Shown here: in pieces, positions 12,724-21,824 of the stretch | Position numbering within the stretch: position 1 is the stretch's first letter | How the letters are laid out: each line of letters begins with the position of its first letter | Program-made: the position numbers and the translations under genes | Notes under the pieces: generated by a model | The model's database searches: none | Seen by the model: only the letters and a program-made list of their open reading frames with translations | What the model was told of the DNA's origin: nothing | NCBI GenBank assembly: GCA_029851415.1 | Contig: CM056742.1 | Coordinates: 16,719,736 to 16,783,735 of the forward strand | Direction of reading: 5' to 3' | Source of the DNA: Eretmocerus hayati | Taxonomy: Eukaryota; Arthropoda; Insecta; Hymenoptera; Aphelinidae | Length of the DNA stretch: 64,000 bases

Positions 12724-13591
12724 CTTATTTCTCGTCTCCACTATAGGGAATCTAGCCTGAGCACAGGAGCTCTGAGTACCTGGGGCACTCTAGGTACTTG
12801 TTGATGTAAAAATCAACCTGGTATTAAAAAATCAGAAATCAGAAATATCAATTTAATTTTTCAATTTTCATAACTACATTTCAATATTTCATGCCTCTCA
12901 AGACTCCATCGTCTTGTTTTAGGCCATACCTAACTGTTTTGTACACTTATTGAAGTCTATCAACAGTTTCCGAGTTTCTAGACCACTTTCACGACATCGC
13001 TCAGCCAAATATTTGAATTGGTAAAATTGACTCGTCATTGTACGAATCCTATTCCACATTTTCTGAGTTTTCAATCGGATTTGACTCTACGAGGTTTTTC
13101 AATGGGGTCAATAGCATTAGTACTCCTTGGACCAAGAATGCTCCTTAAAACACTCACAAATAACCGAAGTTGTGAGAAATCCCATTATGGCGCTTTAGAT
13201 GACCGCTGCAGTAAGTGACATTCTTGAATTTTTTATGAGATTCTACGTGCATTGCGCCTGATCAGGATCCCCAGAGGAGTAAATCGTGTGAAAAAACAAA
13301 ATATCCACCCGTTTTTGAGATGGTCGGGGTTTTACGGGTTTAATGCCCACAAAACTCGCCTGCAACAGAATCACAACTTTCAAATTATGGAGAACCGACG
13401 TATTTCACATCAAATTTTATGATGTCACTAAATTTCACATCAGAAATAAGGGTTTGGGAAAATAATAAATTACAACTAGATACCAAGCACAAAATTCATG
13501 AGAGGAAATTAAGTGTATTCATTTTCATTATTTCAAATCGATTCACTTTTCGGACATCATTTACTCTTCAAAATCACTCATGCGAATTTGT
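12724..13591. other. Intergenic, no gene seen
   Basis: Sequence between the TIR element and the last exon of PLA2 paralog 2. Nothing recognisable; ORFs of about 66 codons only. Confidence 0.35.
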
Positions 13592-15080
13592 TCAAGAGTG
13601 TCTGTATTTGAACCAAGGATTGGGTGAATGTACTGGTTTAGGAGTAAATTTGTGTGGCCAGTACGTAGGACATGGTTTTTTTACTCTTGGGCACTTAGTC
13701 TCTTGTCGGGTGAGACACGTTACAAATGCTTTGTCACATTGGCACAGTCCCATCGCACAACCCCTGTTTTTAGGATCTGGAATAATCGAATCAATTTTTT
13801 ACTCAATCAAAAATGAAAATTTCAAGTATTCAATTTCAGAGAGTGAATGTAAAGTTTTCGTGTCTACGGTAACGATTGGAAAACCAAATCAATGATTTTA
13901 AGTTCAATATCCTGACAACTCAGTGCAAATAAAAACTTTTGTTATGATAGGTAGTATAAGCCACATATTAGTTCTAAAATATACTCACCGCAAGTAATTG
14001 TCTTACGTCTGACGACAGACCATTTGTATCCTGTTGTATATTCGCTCCACGTAGCACCACAATTTTCATCTTCTCCGTAGCATCGATCATGCTCCTCACA
14101 ACATCTGCCGAGAAAAAAAATTAAGAAAGTATATCAATCATTTTTCATGGAATCAGTGGAAGAAAATGTGATAAAACATGTTCGTGAGGATTTGTACAAG
14201 ATCAAAAAGTCAAAGGTCAAGAAGTGAATGCAATTGATGTACGCTTCACAAATTCTTTCTTTATACACAGGTATAGTACCCGAACCAACAATGTTCATCC
14301 ATAAGGCCCTACCTAAGAAGATGATGACAACAGTTGTTAAATAATGTCCGGTGCCGGTGTTCAGACATTGACTATCTTATCTTACCTATCTATGCCATCG
14401 ATTGCTACGCCTGATCCTCCAGAACCGCAGTAACAACCGTATCCGTTGTATTTTAGCGGACAGCCCAGAACACTTTGCATCATTTGATACATGTTCCACA
14501 ATGACCTTTGAAATCTTTTCAATCCATTTGATTCTTCTAATGGTCTGAAAAAATTCTAATTGGATTATGATAAGCTTATCCTAATTGTTAAATTTATGAG
14601 GAAAACATGGCACACAGTAACTGATCATTTTGACTGACATAGATGAACAATAATATTCGGGATTTGAATAAGGTTACGGTAGATTCTTACTCGATGTCAG
14701 AATTGTTAAAATTGACAGGTGGATTGGTGGTATAATCGTCAGATAATGATTCTTCCAGTTCATGATATACCAATGTCTTATTGTCTGTGGAAAAAAACCC
14801 GTCGATGATTATTTTTCAGGTGTAGTTTTAGTCGATAATCAAATCGAACGCTGATTTCAATATTTTCGAATTTTAAATGCATGACAGTAGTCAAAATATG
14901 GTCGAAATATAGTTGTCGTATTTTGAATCATATATGGACTTTTAAAGTATTTGACACGTAAAAAATGAGATGGATTGGGAAGCTCTAGAAAGGATTAGAA
15001 TTCTTACCGTTTTTTATTGCGACTGCCCTGATCGCATCGAAAAATATAACCAGTGAAACAATCAATAGGTATAACTTCAT
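13592..15080 (-). CDS. Secreted phospholipase A2, five exons (host paralog 2)
   Basis: Tandem paralog of the gene at 4665-7849, same strand and same exon plan. Exons 15080-15008, 14784-14691, 14544-14386, 14104-13989 and 13776-13592 have GT-AG borders and phases 1,2,2,1, giving 208 aa. Exon 1 is 73 nt in both genes. Signal peptide MKLYLLIVSLVIFFDAIRAV occupies 1-20, basic cleavage sites (KRFQR) lie near 65-69, calcium loop [11 protein letters not shown] at 91-101 and catalytic CCEEHDRCY at 110-118 (H114, D115). The Cys-rich tail (CAMGLCQCDKAF) lies in exon 5, whose acceptor I placed after CCAG at 13777 because the next AG would break the frame. The Maverick insertion ends 663 bp upstream of the ATG. 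An antisense 158-codon ORF at 13419-13895 is a shadow. Confidence 0.85.
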
Positions 15081-15736
15081 GATTTCTTCGGATGCAAGGA
15101 TTTTTTGATTTCTCAATTCCGAGATGTTTCTCCGCCTTTTGAGAACTATTTTCAGGCTTTCATAATTGAAACTGTGCTTCCAGATCATTGAAATTTGATG
15201 TTATCAATTTGGATCAAATGTGATTAGCACTTCACGCACGTGGAACTTCGAATATAGATAATACTTTAAAGTCAATCGTTTTATACTCGCAGCATATTAA
15301 TCGACTCGATGATCGTTTTGGTCCATTTTTTTCCTTTATTATTCCAAATATTTTCGTCTCCATATGAAGAATATGTTTCCTGTATCAATCATTTCATTAG
15401 AACCTCAATCTTTTCGTGAGATGAATCTTGAATGATTTAGTCATTTGAGAGCTCTTCGCACTTTTTGAAAATATTGCAGTGGTGTCCAAAACATTCTTCC
15501 AAATGTTTTGAAAAAATATGTAAGCATACATGAACTGGAAGGTTGCTTTATTGATGAATCAGACGCGCAATGGACACCATTTACAGAATTCCTCGCAATA
15601 CCCCGAATGAGATTATTTGTGAGATATAATGTAAAGTAAATCAAATCAAACTCGAACTCGATTTGAGTCATGTTCAGTACACACAATGACCACAATTTCA
15701 TTATAGTTCTCAAATTAAAAAAGATGCCTTTCACAA

Positions 15737-15742
15737 CATAAC
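15737..15742. repeat. Left target-site duplication CATAAC
   Basis: Six bases directly outside the left terminal repeat, identical to 35318-35323. Six-base duplications are the family norm for Maverick/Polinton integration. Confidence 0.9.
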
Positions 15743-16080
15743 AGTAGTAGGGGGACTTGCCGTAAGGACAGCAACCCGGGGGAGCATCGCCTGGAACAGT
15801 TTCCATCCGGAAGAGCATCATCGCGGACTTACCAGGTGCTCAAGGCCACACCCTGGTGTAGGTGTAGGTCCCAAAGCGAGCCTGGAGTCCCCGATGACGG
15901 GCTCCACTGTTCCAGGGAGTCCTCCCCGGTCGATGCATCCCCTCGGCACCAGGTACCCTCTCAACCAGGTCCGCGAAGTGTGCTCATCGGCGCCCCGGAG
16001 TAGGATGACGCGCGAGTATCCCTGCTCTCGCTCGCGAGCTGAAAATAAAAAACTGCGTGGGCGGGTGCTCAGAATCCCTC
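15743..16080 (+). repeat. Left terminal inverted repeat of the Maverick
   Basis: Reverse complement of 34979-35317. I noticed only about three differences: a G/A near 15953, a C/T near 15833 and a 1-bp length difference near 16070. Similarity fades after GAATCCCTC at the inner edge. It is much GC-richer than the element interior. An 89-codon ORF runs through both copies. Confidence 0.92.
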
Positions 16081-16134
16081 TCCACACATCCGCATACTGT
16101 CTATTTATATTACTTGTTATTCTACAAACATATG

Positions 16135-16537
16135 CACTGAGAAAAAAATATTGCCGTCAGCACAATACGACTGTATCGTTGTGTGGTATTGGCGTCAGAC
16201 CAATACTGAATTGTCACCACAGCAAAATGATTTTGTTGTTGCATGCAAATAACCTAAAAATCTTTCGATTATATTTGTCCCTTTACCGATACCATTCTGT
16301 GCAAAAAATTGGTAGCTTTTATGACAAAATAGCCGTAGTGTGACTGTAAATCCATCAAGTATCAGAGCATTTGGAATATATGGTCCACGTTTTTTCATTT
16401 TAGCAGTAATACCAGACTGCCAAACCGATCTGATGAATTGGGGTGATGACAAAATCGGTATTGCTCTCCTGGCTATACCACTTTTTTGATCGTACGGCAA
16501 AACGCAAGGCCGTACGACCAAAATTTTTTTCTCCGTG
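16135..16537. mobile_element. MITE inside the left arm of the Maverick
   Basis: The ends CACTGAGAAAAAAATATT and the inverse-like AAATTTTTTTCTCCGTG form short terminal repeats, followed inward by CCGTC / GTACGG-type pairs. About 400 bp without coding capacity. Its position makes it a later insertion into the element or an old passenger. Confidence 0.5.
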
Positions 16538-16860
16538 TGTATCTAAATGAATGTATGCGTATATCAAATGGGAGTGGGAAATTGAAAGGGTTGATGAATG
16601 AGATGATTACATTACAAAATCGTATTTTTATTTCGAGTTTCAAGTACTCGTTATTCTACGAAAGCTAGTATCTCAAATAGTGTGCGCATATATGGGTATA
16701 GCTCAGATGTAGATGTATAAAATAGTGTTCATGGCTATAGCTGAACAGAGTAGTGCATAGATATAGGTATTCAAATAATATAGGTATACTAACGCAGATA
16801 TAGATATACTAAGTAGTGCATATATATGTCAAAACCAAAATCGTCAATCTCTTTACACAA

Positions 16861-16929
16861 ACACGCGCGCGCACACGCACGCACGCACGCATGCACACAC
16901 ACACACACACACACACAAAATATATATAA

Positions 16930-16990
<61 letters not shown>
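16861..16990. repeat. Microsatellite (CA)n followed by (TA)n
   Basis: A CA/CG-alternating tract (16861-16917) passes into a (TA)n tract to about 16989. ORFs reading through it as long YI repeats are artefacts. Confidence 0.9.
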
Positions 16991-16992
<2 letters not shown>

Positions 16993-17061
16993 ACGTTTAT
17001 CGTATACGAGTAGGCGAAGGAGAAGCAGTGAGAGATAGAATGAATATATCGATAGAATAAA

Positions 17062-17625
17062 TATAGCATGGGATAGCTCTGCCAGAGGCGCGCTCTCGAG
17101 TATAGCATGGGATAGCTCTGCCAGAGGCGCGCTCCCGAGTATAGCATGTGATAGCTCTGCCAGAGGCGCGCTCTCGAGTATAGCATGGGATAGCTCTGCC
17201 AAAGGCGCGCTCTCGAGTATAGCATGGGATAGCTCTGCCAAAGGCGCGCTCTCGAGTATAGCTTGGGATAGCTGTGCCAGAGGCGCGCTCTCGAGTATAG
17301 CATGGAAGAATTCAGCGAGAGGCGCACTCTTATTGCTGCATCATCGAGTTAGCGGGAAGCGCGCTGACGCGCGCACGCGCTTTCTCTGTAGATTGAACCA
17401 TAGATTTTCTCGTTGCTACAATGCATTTGAGCTCTCGAGTATAGCATGGGAGAGCTCTGCCAGAGGCGCGCTCTCGAGTATAGCATGGGATAGCTCTGCC
17501 AGAGGCGCGTTCTTACTGCCGCATTGTCGAGTGAGCGGGAAACGCGCCGACGCGCGCACGTGCTTTCTCTGTAGATTCGACCATAGATTTTCTCGACACT
17601 GCGATGTATTCGGACTCTGTCGCCG
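17062..17625. repeat. 39-bp minisatellite with higher-order structure
   Basis: The 39-bp unit, starting TATAGCATGGGATAGCTCTG and ending CTCTCGAG, begins at 17062, 17101, 17140, 17179, 17218 and 17257, with a degraded copy at 17296 and two more at 17440 and 17479. A roughly 107-bp block containing CTTTCTCTGTAGATT and CCATAGATTTTCTCG follows each set (about 17331-17439 and 17513-17625). Because 39 is divisible by 3, frames stay open through the array, producing 150- and 172-codon ORFs that I do not regard as genes. Confidence 0.85.
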
Positions 17626-18123
17626 CGCGCCATGTACGAAGGGCTCTTAATTTTTCCAGCATGCATACGCAACCCGATGCTCAGCAGCTGAACCCCATTC
17701 AATGTACGATGACTCTGAATGATGTTTGAGCTATATCGAAATAGATGAACACCCTCCCTTGGCTTTCCCATAGTCTCTCATTTAGACTACCCAAACCATG
17801 ATTTTCTCCTCTCGTGTATGATACTATACACTGTTTTTGGTGTCGCAAGAGTCTGCTCGCTCTGATGCGACTAGTATGAAATCTGTTAGTAGAGCTGTCT
17901 AGGTCACAAACTGTTTTTAAAGTTTTTCAAAGACAAAATATCCCGTGTTTCATCGTATCGCAGCAGTTACAGTGTGCTACGTTGTTCCAGAGTGTTCTCA
18001 AGCTAGCTGATCATTATCTCTTTGTCAAGGGCTAAAAAATTGCATGAGTGTATTTTAAATTCTTGCTATTCAAATTTCGATCTCAGTTTTCGTGCAAAGT
18101 GTTTGTGGGATCCAGTTGATAAT
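17626..18123. other. Maverick left arm, upstream of the first gene
   Basis: No gene seen. It should include the promoter of the plus-strand gene at 18124. The frame of that gene stays open back to about 18022 without an earlier ATG. Confidence 0.35.
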
Positions 18124-18599
18124 ATGGGTGAAATTGTTCTAGTATCACACCTTCATCAATCATTCGACGAGGATAGTGAGTTTATAGAATACTATATTTT
18201 CATCTTTATAATACTGAAACATGCCTAATATGAAACACCATTTCCCCAGGTGAAATAGATTATTTATATCGGTTGCTACGAAGAAAAGAAATCGGATCTC
18301 GAACCGAATTCTTGCAAATGGTGTATCATACAAAATATAGAGCCTTAACATGGCAAGAAAGACGTATTTATACTATAATATGCAAATTCAGAACCGTTAT
18401 GCCTGAATTACCAGAGCTCATCGAAGCAAAATTGATGCTAGAAATCCTACATTTATTATCACTCACTCATCATCATAAAATTCTTAGCGATGCTGATAGG
18501 TCTTACATATTACAGATAAATATGTATGAGCTTTGCATGATGGTAGCAAAGTATGATATATGTAAAATTGAAATTTTGAAAGTTAATTTACCTGAATGA
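18124..18599 (+). CDS. Unknown Maverick protein, one intron
   Basis: Two exons, 18124-18175 and 18250-18599, separated by a 74-nt intron with GTGAGT donor and a TTTCCCCAG acceptor, phase 1. The product is 133 aa, beginning MGEIVLVSHLHQSF. The join is supported because the frame stays open across it into a region starting DYLYRLLRRKEIG, although each piece alone lacks a proper start or end. Composition is helical and mildly acidic with no signal peptide, membrane segment or zinc ligands. I do not recognise the family. It is the outermost left gene, facing the minus-strand block; an AATAAA lies near 18851. The start at 18124 is the first ATG in frame; an upstream exon cannot be excluded. Confidence 0.6.
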
Positions 18600-18986
18600 A
18601 AACTTTGAGTGTAAATCAGATGATGATTGTATTAAGCAAGATTTCATTTATAGAGAACACATATTTTGTATAACATATTGGAAAACGGATTTTTGTTTGA
18701 TATCAATGTGAATTAAATCCGCACCAATCAAATGCATATGAAGATCGTAATTATTACTTATTGATACCTTCCTTCTAGTAATATGATTCCATAAAGGGCT
18801 TGCATTAGAGCTCAATTCGAGATGGAAAAAGGGTGTATAAGATCAAGAATAAAAACGAGATAGAATATTCAAATCAGCGTTTATTCTCATCATATCTTTC
18901 ATTACAACTTCTCAAATATTAGTATAACACTTCAAAGCAATATTTCCATGTTAATACGATACATATCACTTCCACAATTACTCGTT

Positions 18987-19349
18987 TCAGGGTGGATCTC
19001 CCTCATCATCACTATCCTCGCTATCACTCGTCTCACAAGGGAATAACAAACTATCGAATTCACGTTTGAAGTGAATTCGCATATCGTTCGCATGATTTTT
19101 CTCAATTACAATAAAAAGTCTCGAATTCTGCGCTTCATCCTGAAGCTTGAGGAATTCTTCCCTATATTTCCTGAACCAATAACTTATATTTCTAGGCAAA
19201 ACAACTTCAAATCTTTCACCGAGGATCATAGTTATCCTATTCTCCCCAAACACGCTGAATCGTGTTACAGCGTGCCGTCTGTTTATCTCAATCTCCTCGA
19301 TATCTTTCGGAGCATAGATATCCTTAAAGTAACTTTGGCTAAAAGTCAT
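18987..19349 (-). CDS. Small unknown Maverick protein, possible paralog of 33230-33577
   Basis: Complete 120-aa ORF (ATG at 19349, TGA at 18987) with an acidic tail, SDSEDSDDEGDPP. Its centre (ITMILGERFEVVLPRN) follows the same pattern as the small protein at the other end of the element (GEIFNIFLPDH): an alternating beta-like stretch, a GE-x-F motif, an LP turn and then a charged helix. This similarity is by eye. Splice-like signals lie just upstream (CTCTTCAG near 19404, TTTCCAG near 19364 on this strand), so a 5' exon is possible. A TTTATT on the plus strand near 18881 could be its poly-A signal. Function unknown; a nucleic-acid-binding beta fold is only a guess. Confidence 0.55.
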   Translation of the reverse strand: MTFSQSYFKDIYAPKDIEEIEINRRHAVTRFSVFGENRITMILGERFEVVLPRNISYWFRKYREEFLKLQDEAQNSRLFIVIEKNHANDMRIHFKREFDSLLFPCETSDSEDSDDEGDPP

Positions 19350-19604
19350 TCTCCCAAAGTCAAAGTCTGGAAATTTGTAAATGTTTCTAAAATATTACCG
19401 AGTTTGCTGAAGAGAAACAAGTCTAATGAGTACTCACCACTCAATTGATCTTAGGAGGATGTCAGCAGCAGTTTCAAGCGCAATCTATCACGTGGCTCAA
19501 AGGTTTCTGCGTGAGCTGTGTGATCGAGTTGCTCCTTACCTCCTCAGAAAACCCACACCCGAGCTTTTGAATCTATGTTTAGCATCTAAGCAAAGACATA
19601 TTTC
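19350..19604 (-). other. Gap between small gene and integrase
   Basis: Contains several splice-site look-alikes on the minus strand (GAG|GTAAGG near 19542, GTG|GTGAGT near 19437, CTCTTCAG near 19404). I could not build a convincing exon from them. A plus-strand ORF here (19426-19623) is not supported. Confidence 0.3.
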
Positions 19605-20567
19605 TTACAAAATATTTTTCTGAGGAATCCAGCTATTATGTTTGTGATCCAATCCAAGCCATTTCACAAGAACCTGACCTCCTCGTCTTTTTATAACTTT
19701 CTCAACCAAGTAGATATCGGGATTTTTCACATGCTGAAGCTCGTGCTCATAAAAACCACCGAGTATTAATTTATCGTTGTAATCTTTTAGTAAGTAAGTC
19801 ACGGGATATGTTCTCTTAATTTCCACGATTTTGAATATTTCAGTGCTCCAATTTCTCAAGTATCCTTTTTCAAATATATTCTTGAAGCGTGATATTCGCA
19901 CTGAATCCCCAATTTTGAATTTTCCTTCACCAGCAATTTTTACATTATTATACACCGTTTCTTGCAAATGTTTCTCAAATTTATCTCGTTGAGACGAGCT
20001 CGTCCACAGCTGGATAGGCTTGAGTCCAATGGTTCGATGTTTTGTGAGGTTATAATCTTGAATAACACTTTGTAAAATATCGATCCATCTGTGATTACCA
20101 TTCAGTGAGAATATGCGCCACAATCGTTCTTTCAGTGTTCTTATAAAACGTTCCACATGATTAGCTTTTTGGATACTATAAGTAGAATAAAAGTTTATCC
20201 CCTTTTTATCCATGAGCGATAAGAAATCGTTATTATAGAATTCTTTTCCATTATCAGCTTGCAGATTTTTGGGATGATTTTTTGAGCCAGCTCTTTTGAG
20301 TATACGCTCAAACGCTTGTCTCACTTCCTTACCAGTTTTCGTTTTCAGAGGCTCAGCCCACGCATATTTCGAAAAAACATCGATAACAGTGAGAATATAT
20401 TTGAAATTTTTATTGGATTTTGCTTGATCAATCATAATTGCAAGATCCATCTGCCATAAATCATTTACAAACTTTACCAAAACTTTTCTACGCGGAAATC
20501 GCCGGCGAGCTGGTGCATGCAATTCTTTCACCAATTGCACTCTCTCGGCACTATGCTTCTCACTCAT
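19605..20567 (-). CDS. Retroviral-type integrase with chromodomain
   Basis: Cuts the target and joins the element's ends to host DNA in the nucleus. The 320-aa protein has an RNase H-fold rve core with acidic triad D41 (WQMDLAIM), D105 (LQADNGKEF) and E139 (NHVERFIRTLKE), so 33 residues separate the last two. After an SH3-like region (FKIGDSVRISRFKNIFEKGY, about 216-235) a C-terminal chromodomain occupies about 286-320 (VLVKWLGLDHKHNSWIP), as in chromovirus and Polinton integrases. No N-terminal HHCC zinc domain is present; residues 1-40 instead carry the basic block ELHAPARRRFPRRK common in this family. It starts 3 nt after the TGA of the upstream coiled-coil gene. Confidence 0.93.
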   Translation of the reverse strand: MSEKHSAERVQLVKELHAPARRRFPRRKVLVKFVNDLWQMDLAIMIDQAKSNKNFKYILTVIDVFSKYAWAEPLKTKTGKEVRQAFERILKRAGSKNHPKNLQADNGKEFYNNDFLSLMDKKGINFYSTYSIQKANHVERFIRTLKERLWRIFSLNGNHRWIDILQSVIQDYNLTKHRTIGLKPIQLWTSSSQRDKFEKHLQETVYNNVKIAGEGKFKIGDSVRISRFKNIFEKGYLRNWSTEIFKIVEIKRTYPVTYLLKDYNDKLILGGFYEHELQHVKNPDIYLVEKVIKRRGGQVLVKWLGLDHKHNSWIPQKNIL

Positions 20568-20570
20568 TAT

Positions 20571-20981
20571 TCACGATGTGATTCTCTTCAATAAATCATC
20601 GGCTTTTTCCAGCACCGATCTACTTTTCTCTGTCTCAATCTCCTTTTTATAGAAATTCACGCTAGCTTCGAGCGCTTCTATTTCTCGCTTATATTTATTA
20701 ATGATTGGGGCTATTATAGAATCAGGGTCTGATATGATATTATTAACTTTCACTTGCAAAATCTTGATGATCATTCGATCTGCTTTTCTTTCCTCTTCAA
20801 CACTCCTGATTTTTTCATCAAAATCCGCAACCAAAGATTCGAGTCTCGTTCTGAGAGATCCAATTTCATTATCAATTCTTTTATTATAATTCATTAAATT
20901 ATAATCTAAAGATGAAACAGGATATCCATGCCCAAACCCCCCTTCGAATCGCTCGGGTCTACCAAACTTATCAACATTCAT
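20571..20981 (-). CDS. Coiled-coil Maverick protein
   Basis: 136 aa from the first in-frame ATG (20981). The N-terminus is MNVDKFGRPERFEGGFGHG; from about residue 25 the protein is almost entirely heptad-like helix (RTRLESLVADFDEKIRSVEE) ending at DDLLKRITS. I do not recognise a family. The stop codon is followed by ATA and then the integrase ATG, an unusually tight junction for a eukaryotic element. The two may share a transcript, with the integrase reached by re-initiation, or have separate promoters. A structural or fibre-like role is possible but not shown. Confidence 0.6.
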   Translation of the reverse strand: MNVDKFGRPERFEGGFGHGYPVSSLDYNLMNYNKRIDNEIGSLRTRLESLVADFDEKIRSVEEERKADRMIIKILQVKVNNIISDPDSIIAPIINKYKREIEALEASVNFYKKEIETEKSRSVLEKADDLLKRITS

Positions 20982-21026
20982 CGTGTAACTGAGCAATTTT
21001 GTAATAGTATGTCTATTATAACTCAA

Positions 21027-21146
21027 TTTTAATGTACTTGTATAAATCTAACGTATCGCCATCTATCAGCTTGCGATGTTATGAGATTCATGGTTATAGG
21101 GGTGCGGAATAAAGAGACATTAAAATATTCTCACAATTCTTGATTA
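21027..21146. other. Short spacer in the minus-strand gene block
   Basis: AT-rich spacer between the RNase H-like gene and the coiled-coil gene. Presumably holds the 3' end of the former and the promoter of the latter; no clear element seen. Confidence 0.3.
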
Positions 21147-21796
21147 TCAATAAATTGTCATACAATTGACAGCTACGTGTGCTATGAAACAAGCTGTTCT
21201 CAAAGCACATTTATAGCGTGTATTATCGTGGTAAATACACGAATCGAATCGATAGCTCATTTTGTGGTAGTCACATTCAGAAACGAGGAATTCAGTATAC
21301 ACATTTACCACTCTAATATTCGAATGGTTCAAAAAGAATATTGGTGCTAGTTGTCTCAGCCATTCTTCCTCCTCGTCCCCCATGACGAATATAAATATAG
21401 GTCTATCATCATAGGGCTCGCACGCGTTGAAAAGAGTCTCTTCGAATTTCTTGCTCGCCTCTGAATACGGATAAATTCTTGATTCCATGATAATCCATGA
21501 CAGTTTTCTGTATACCATTTAGCTGTGATTCTCTCTTTCTGAGACAAATTCTTAATTGAGTAGGGGGGCATGAACAGCCAGTGTTGGTAGTCTACCTTTT
21601 TTACATCGGCAATCAATGCTTCTTTTACAATAAATTCACCATGGTTTTTGAATCCTTGTAAATCAACGAAAAAGATGAATGAATTCCAATTAGAGCCTGG
21701 TGAGCTTGGTGATGTAGATGAAGGCCCGGGCGGGTGTTGTTGTTGTTGTTGTTGTCCCGCTCCATCTATATTTGTCACACACTCTTCCTGGCGCAA
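21147..21796 (-). pseudogene. RNase H-like Maverick protein, frame broken
   Basis: Two overlapping frames carry the two halves of one protein. 21796-21356 has a Q-rich start, then FIFFVDLQGFKNHGEFIVKE, and ends its meaningful part near HGLSWNQEF. 21518-21147, in the -1 frame, carries YPYSEASKKFEE through to DNTRYKCALRTACF. Proteins of this type with a DLQGF strand and a C-terminal His/Cys helix are frequent companions of insect Mavericks and look like RNase H-fold exonuclease-type domains; this rests on memory of the family. The frames change over between about 21518 and 21440, with no splice sites or slippery heptamer, so a one-base indel (or assembly error) is likely. The first frame has no ATG before the core; a TAG precedes it by three codons. 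Confidence 0.6.
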
Positions 21797-21824
21797 GTGC
21801 TCACCCTAGGGAACCAAAATATTT

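Noticed and set aside
13419..13895. 158-codon plus-strand ORF
   Set aside because: It is antisense to exon 5 of PLA2 paralog 2, which has correct splice borders and cysteine pattern on the other strand; it uses no distinct motif of its own.
16789..17327. 150- and 172-codon ORFs on the minus strand
   Set aside because: They read through the (TA)n tract and the 39-bp minisatellite, whose length is a multiple of three, so all frames stay open by repetition.
17062..17520. Possible CRISPR-like array
   Set aside because: Units are directly abutting 39-bp copies without unique spacers, and the window is eukaryotic.
19426..19623. Plus-strand 65-codon ORF beside the integrase
   Set aside because: No motif and no splice support; the dense splice-like signals nearby are on the minus strand.
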